A DNA stretch of 64,000 nucleotides, from positions 124,001 to 188,000 of the forward strand of contig DAICXZ010000030.1 of the NCBI GenBank assembly GCA_027311945.1. Direction: 5' to 3'. A program made the translations under genes and the position numbers. The number at the start of each line of letters is the position of its first letter. Within the stretch, counting starts at the first letter, position 1. The notes below the pieces were generated by a model. The model was given only the letters and a program-made list of their open reading frames with translations. It did no database searches and was not told the DNA's origin. Below, piece by piece: positions 62,703-64,000 of the stretch. Source of the stretch: Erythrobacter sp. (lineage in GTDB: Bacteria > Pseudomonadota > Alphaproteobacteria > Sphingomonadales > Sphingomonadaceae).

Positions 62703-63801
62703 GGTTGCTCTCCCCAGAGGCCGCAGCTTCGTCGCGCGCGTTCTGCTCGCTGCGCCGTTCAAGCGCGACCTTGATCATGGCCAGCAGCGGATCGGCAAGG
62801 AACAGGCCAAGGATGCCGAACAGGATGCCCATGATCAGCTGCATGCCCAGCACCAGTGCCGGGGCAAGGTCCACGGTCTTCTTCGCGATCATCGGGATCA
62901 CGATATAGCCGTCGATGTTTTGGACCAGCAGATAGACCACGATGGTGTAAATCCCCATCTCGGTCCCGCCCGAAAAGCCCACCAGCACCATCAGCACACC
63001 CGATACGAAAGCGCCGATATTGGGGATGAACGCCAGCAGGCCGGTGAGGATGGCGAGGAGGGCAGGCATCGGGATCGCGTCGCCGGTCACCAACCCGTAA
63101 AGCATCAGCATTATGTAGGTGAAGATACCTTCTACCACCATGCCGACGATGCGACCGAACATCAGCCGGCGCATGGTGAAGCCCATGCGTCTGGCGGTGA
63201 TGTGAAAGTCCGCGCGGCGGTGGCGTGGCAGAATCCAGGCAACACCGCGTTCGTAAAGCCGTGGCTCAATGGCGACATAGATGCCGATGATCAGGATCAG
63301 CAGAAGCGTTGTCAGCCCGCCGAACAAGCCGCCCAGCGCGCGGGTGACCGTGCCCACGCCGTCCATTGCCTGGCCCATCATGCCTTTGATATCGTCGAGA
63401 GCGATTTCGAAGCCTTGCGCGCGCCCCCAGACGAACAGCTCACGCGCCTGCTGCTCTACGATGGCAGGCAATTCGGCTGCCTCGCTGGAGATTTGCGACC
63501 CGGCATAGATCGTGAGCCAGAGCAGGAAGGCCACTGCCCCCACCAGCACAATAACCACACGCCAAGCACGCGCAATCGGCAGCACGCGCCCCAGCAGACG
63601 GGCTCCGCCGTCGATCATCGAGGCGAAGACCATGGCGCCGAAGATCACCAGCAGGCTTTGCGAAATGTAGATCGCGAGCACGAGCAGGCCGACAATGGTT
63701 GTCCATATCAGCGCGCGCGCCGCCTCGAATCGCAATTCGGGGCTGGTTATGCTCGCCGGGCTGGCGCCCATCTCCCGATCGTCGTTGTCGCTGTCGGCCA
63801 T
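62695..63801 (-). CDS. AI-2E family transporter
   Basis: A 368-residue membrane protein with ~7-8 helices of the AI-2E/PerM family: GLLVLAIYISQSLLVIFGAMVFASMIDGG, the soluble central part, and the C-terminal signature IPNIGAFVSG...IYTIVVYLLVQNIDGYIVIPMIAKKTVDLAPALVLG. Members export varied small molecules, and quorum-signal export is shown for only some. It starts 4 bp after the signal peptidase gene and overlaps the DUF3089 gene, so the three form an operon with ruvX. Confidence 0.9.
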   Translation of the reverse strand: MADSDNDDREMGASPASITSPELRFEAARALIWTTIVGLLVLAIYISQSLLVIFGAMVFASMIDGGARLLGRVLPIARAWRVVIVLVGAVAFLLWLTIYAGSQISSEAAELPAIVEQQARELFVWGRAQGFEIALDDIKGMMGQAMDGVGTVTRALGGLFGGLTTLLLILIIGIYVAIEPRLYERGVAWILPRHRRADFHITARRMGFTMRRLMFGRIVGMVVEGIFTYIMLMLYGLVTGDAIPMPALLAILTGLLAFIPNIGAFVSGVLMVLVGFSGGTEMGIYTIVVYLLVQNIDGYIVIPMIAKKTVDLAPALVLGMQLIMGILFGILGLFLADPLLAMIKVALERRSEQNARDEAAASGESNPA

Positions 63802-63804
63802 GGT

Positions 63805-64000
63805 CTAGTCGCCGTCCTTTTGTGGGCGCAGGCTGGTCCAGGCGCGGTCGGGCCGCAAGGCTGAGAACCAGGTCAGCGGATTAAAGGTCGCGCTGCCGTC
63901 CAGCGAGAAGGTGATGAATTCGGCGCGTCCACCGACATTGGCGAGCGGCACCGGCCCGCCAAGCCCGCTCGCCTCGATTGGGGCGCGGCTGTCGGCAGAA
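63805..64000 (-). CDS. lepB: Signal peptidase I, C-terminal part
   Basis: Only the last 64 residues are in the window; the gene enters from the right edge. The frame begins SADSR, the end of the SPase I GDNRxxSxDSR box, and goes on with VPLANVGGRAEFITFSLDGS, the conserved (V)GRA block, ending in a short basic tail. The enzyme removes signal peptides from exported proteins. It is the first gene of the lepB - AI-2E - DUF3089 - ruvX operon. Confidence 0.8.
   Translation of the reverse strand, partial: SADSRAPIEASGLGGPVPLANVGGRAEFITFSLDGSATFNPLTWFSALRPDRAWTSLRPQKDGD

Overview
The window is chromosomal DNA from a high-GC alphaproteobacterium, most likely a sphingomonad (Sphingomonadaceae/Erythrobacteraceae). 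The evidence is the FerC/FerB/FerA gene order with an NDP-forming feruloyl-CoA synthetase, LigA/LigB ring-cleavage genes, a hemC-hemD-mitofilin cluster, a serC-serA pair behind a structured leader, the GTTC-N7-GTTC form of the LexA box, and dispersed intergenic palindromes typical of this group. Genes are tightly packed, with many GTGA, ATGA and TGATG stop/start overlaps.

Left third (1-17.7 kb): aromatic and lignin-monomer catabolism. A minus-strand operon (3864 down to the left edge) encodes a split PEP-synthase-like phosphotransferase (2041-3864 and 989-2044), a biotin carboxyl carrier protein (531-992) and a carboxyltransferase cut by the edge. This is the gene set reported for phosphorylation-dependent carboxylation of hydroxylated aryl ketones (acetovanillone; Acv/Hpe systems). 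Beside it lie an extradiol dioxygenase with an AraC regulator, an amidohydrolase decarboxylase of the LigW type, a CaiB-type CoA transferase with a tandem OsmC-like protein, LigB/LigA, and, past acetyl-CoA synthetase, a MarR regulator divergent from ferB-ferA. A plausible combined route is ketone to beta-keto acid to benzoate-type acid, with side chains of ferulate-type compounds removed by FerBA, ring cleavage by LigAB, and acetate captured by Acs. The exact substrates are inferred.

Middle (17.7-50.7 kb): mainly housekeeping. It holds an OmpA protein with a 24-proline linker, glutaryl-CoA dehydrogenase, a flippase-gpsA-tsaD operon, hemC-hemD-mic60, a UbiH-type hydroxylase, a DsbD-like reductase, a 35-residue membrane protein, uvrB, the ATP-grasp/alpha-E/transglutaminase/Anbu proteasome-like cluster, serC-serA, hisZ, two adjacent alpha/beta hydrolases, purA, and a winged-helix regulator behind a LexA box.

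50.73-56.61 kb: a small integrated element in tRNA-Val(TAC). It is bounded by a 17-bp direct repeat (one mismatch) and has a P4-type integrase, an AlpA-like regulator, an operon of unknown proteins including one apparent frameshift, a zinc-ribbon membrane protein and a decayed plasmid/phage gene.

Right end (56.6-64 kb): housekeeping again, with tlpA divergent from argH, then an LptM-like lipoprotein, lysA, a siroheme-synthase-type dehydrogenase with a stub of the methyltransferase domain, ruvX, a DUF3089 hydrolase, an AI-2E family permease, and the end of signal peptidase I.
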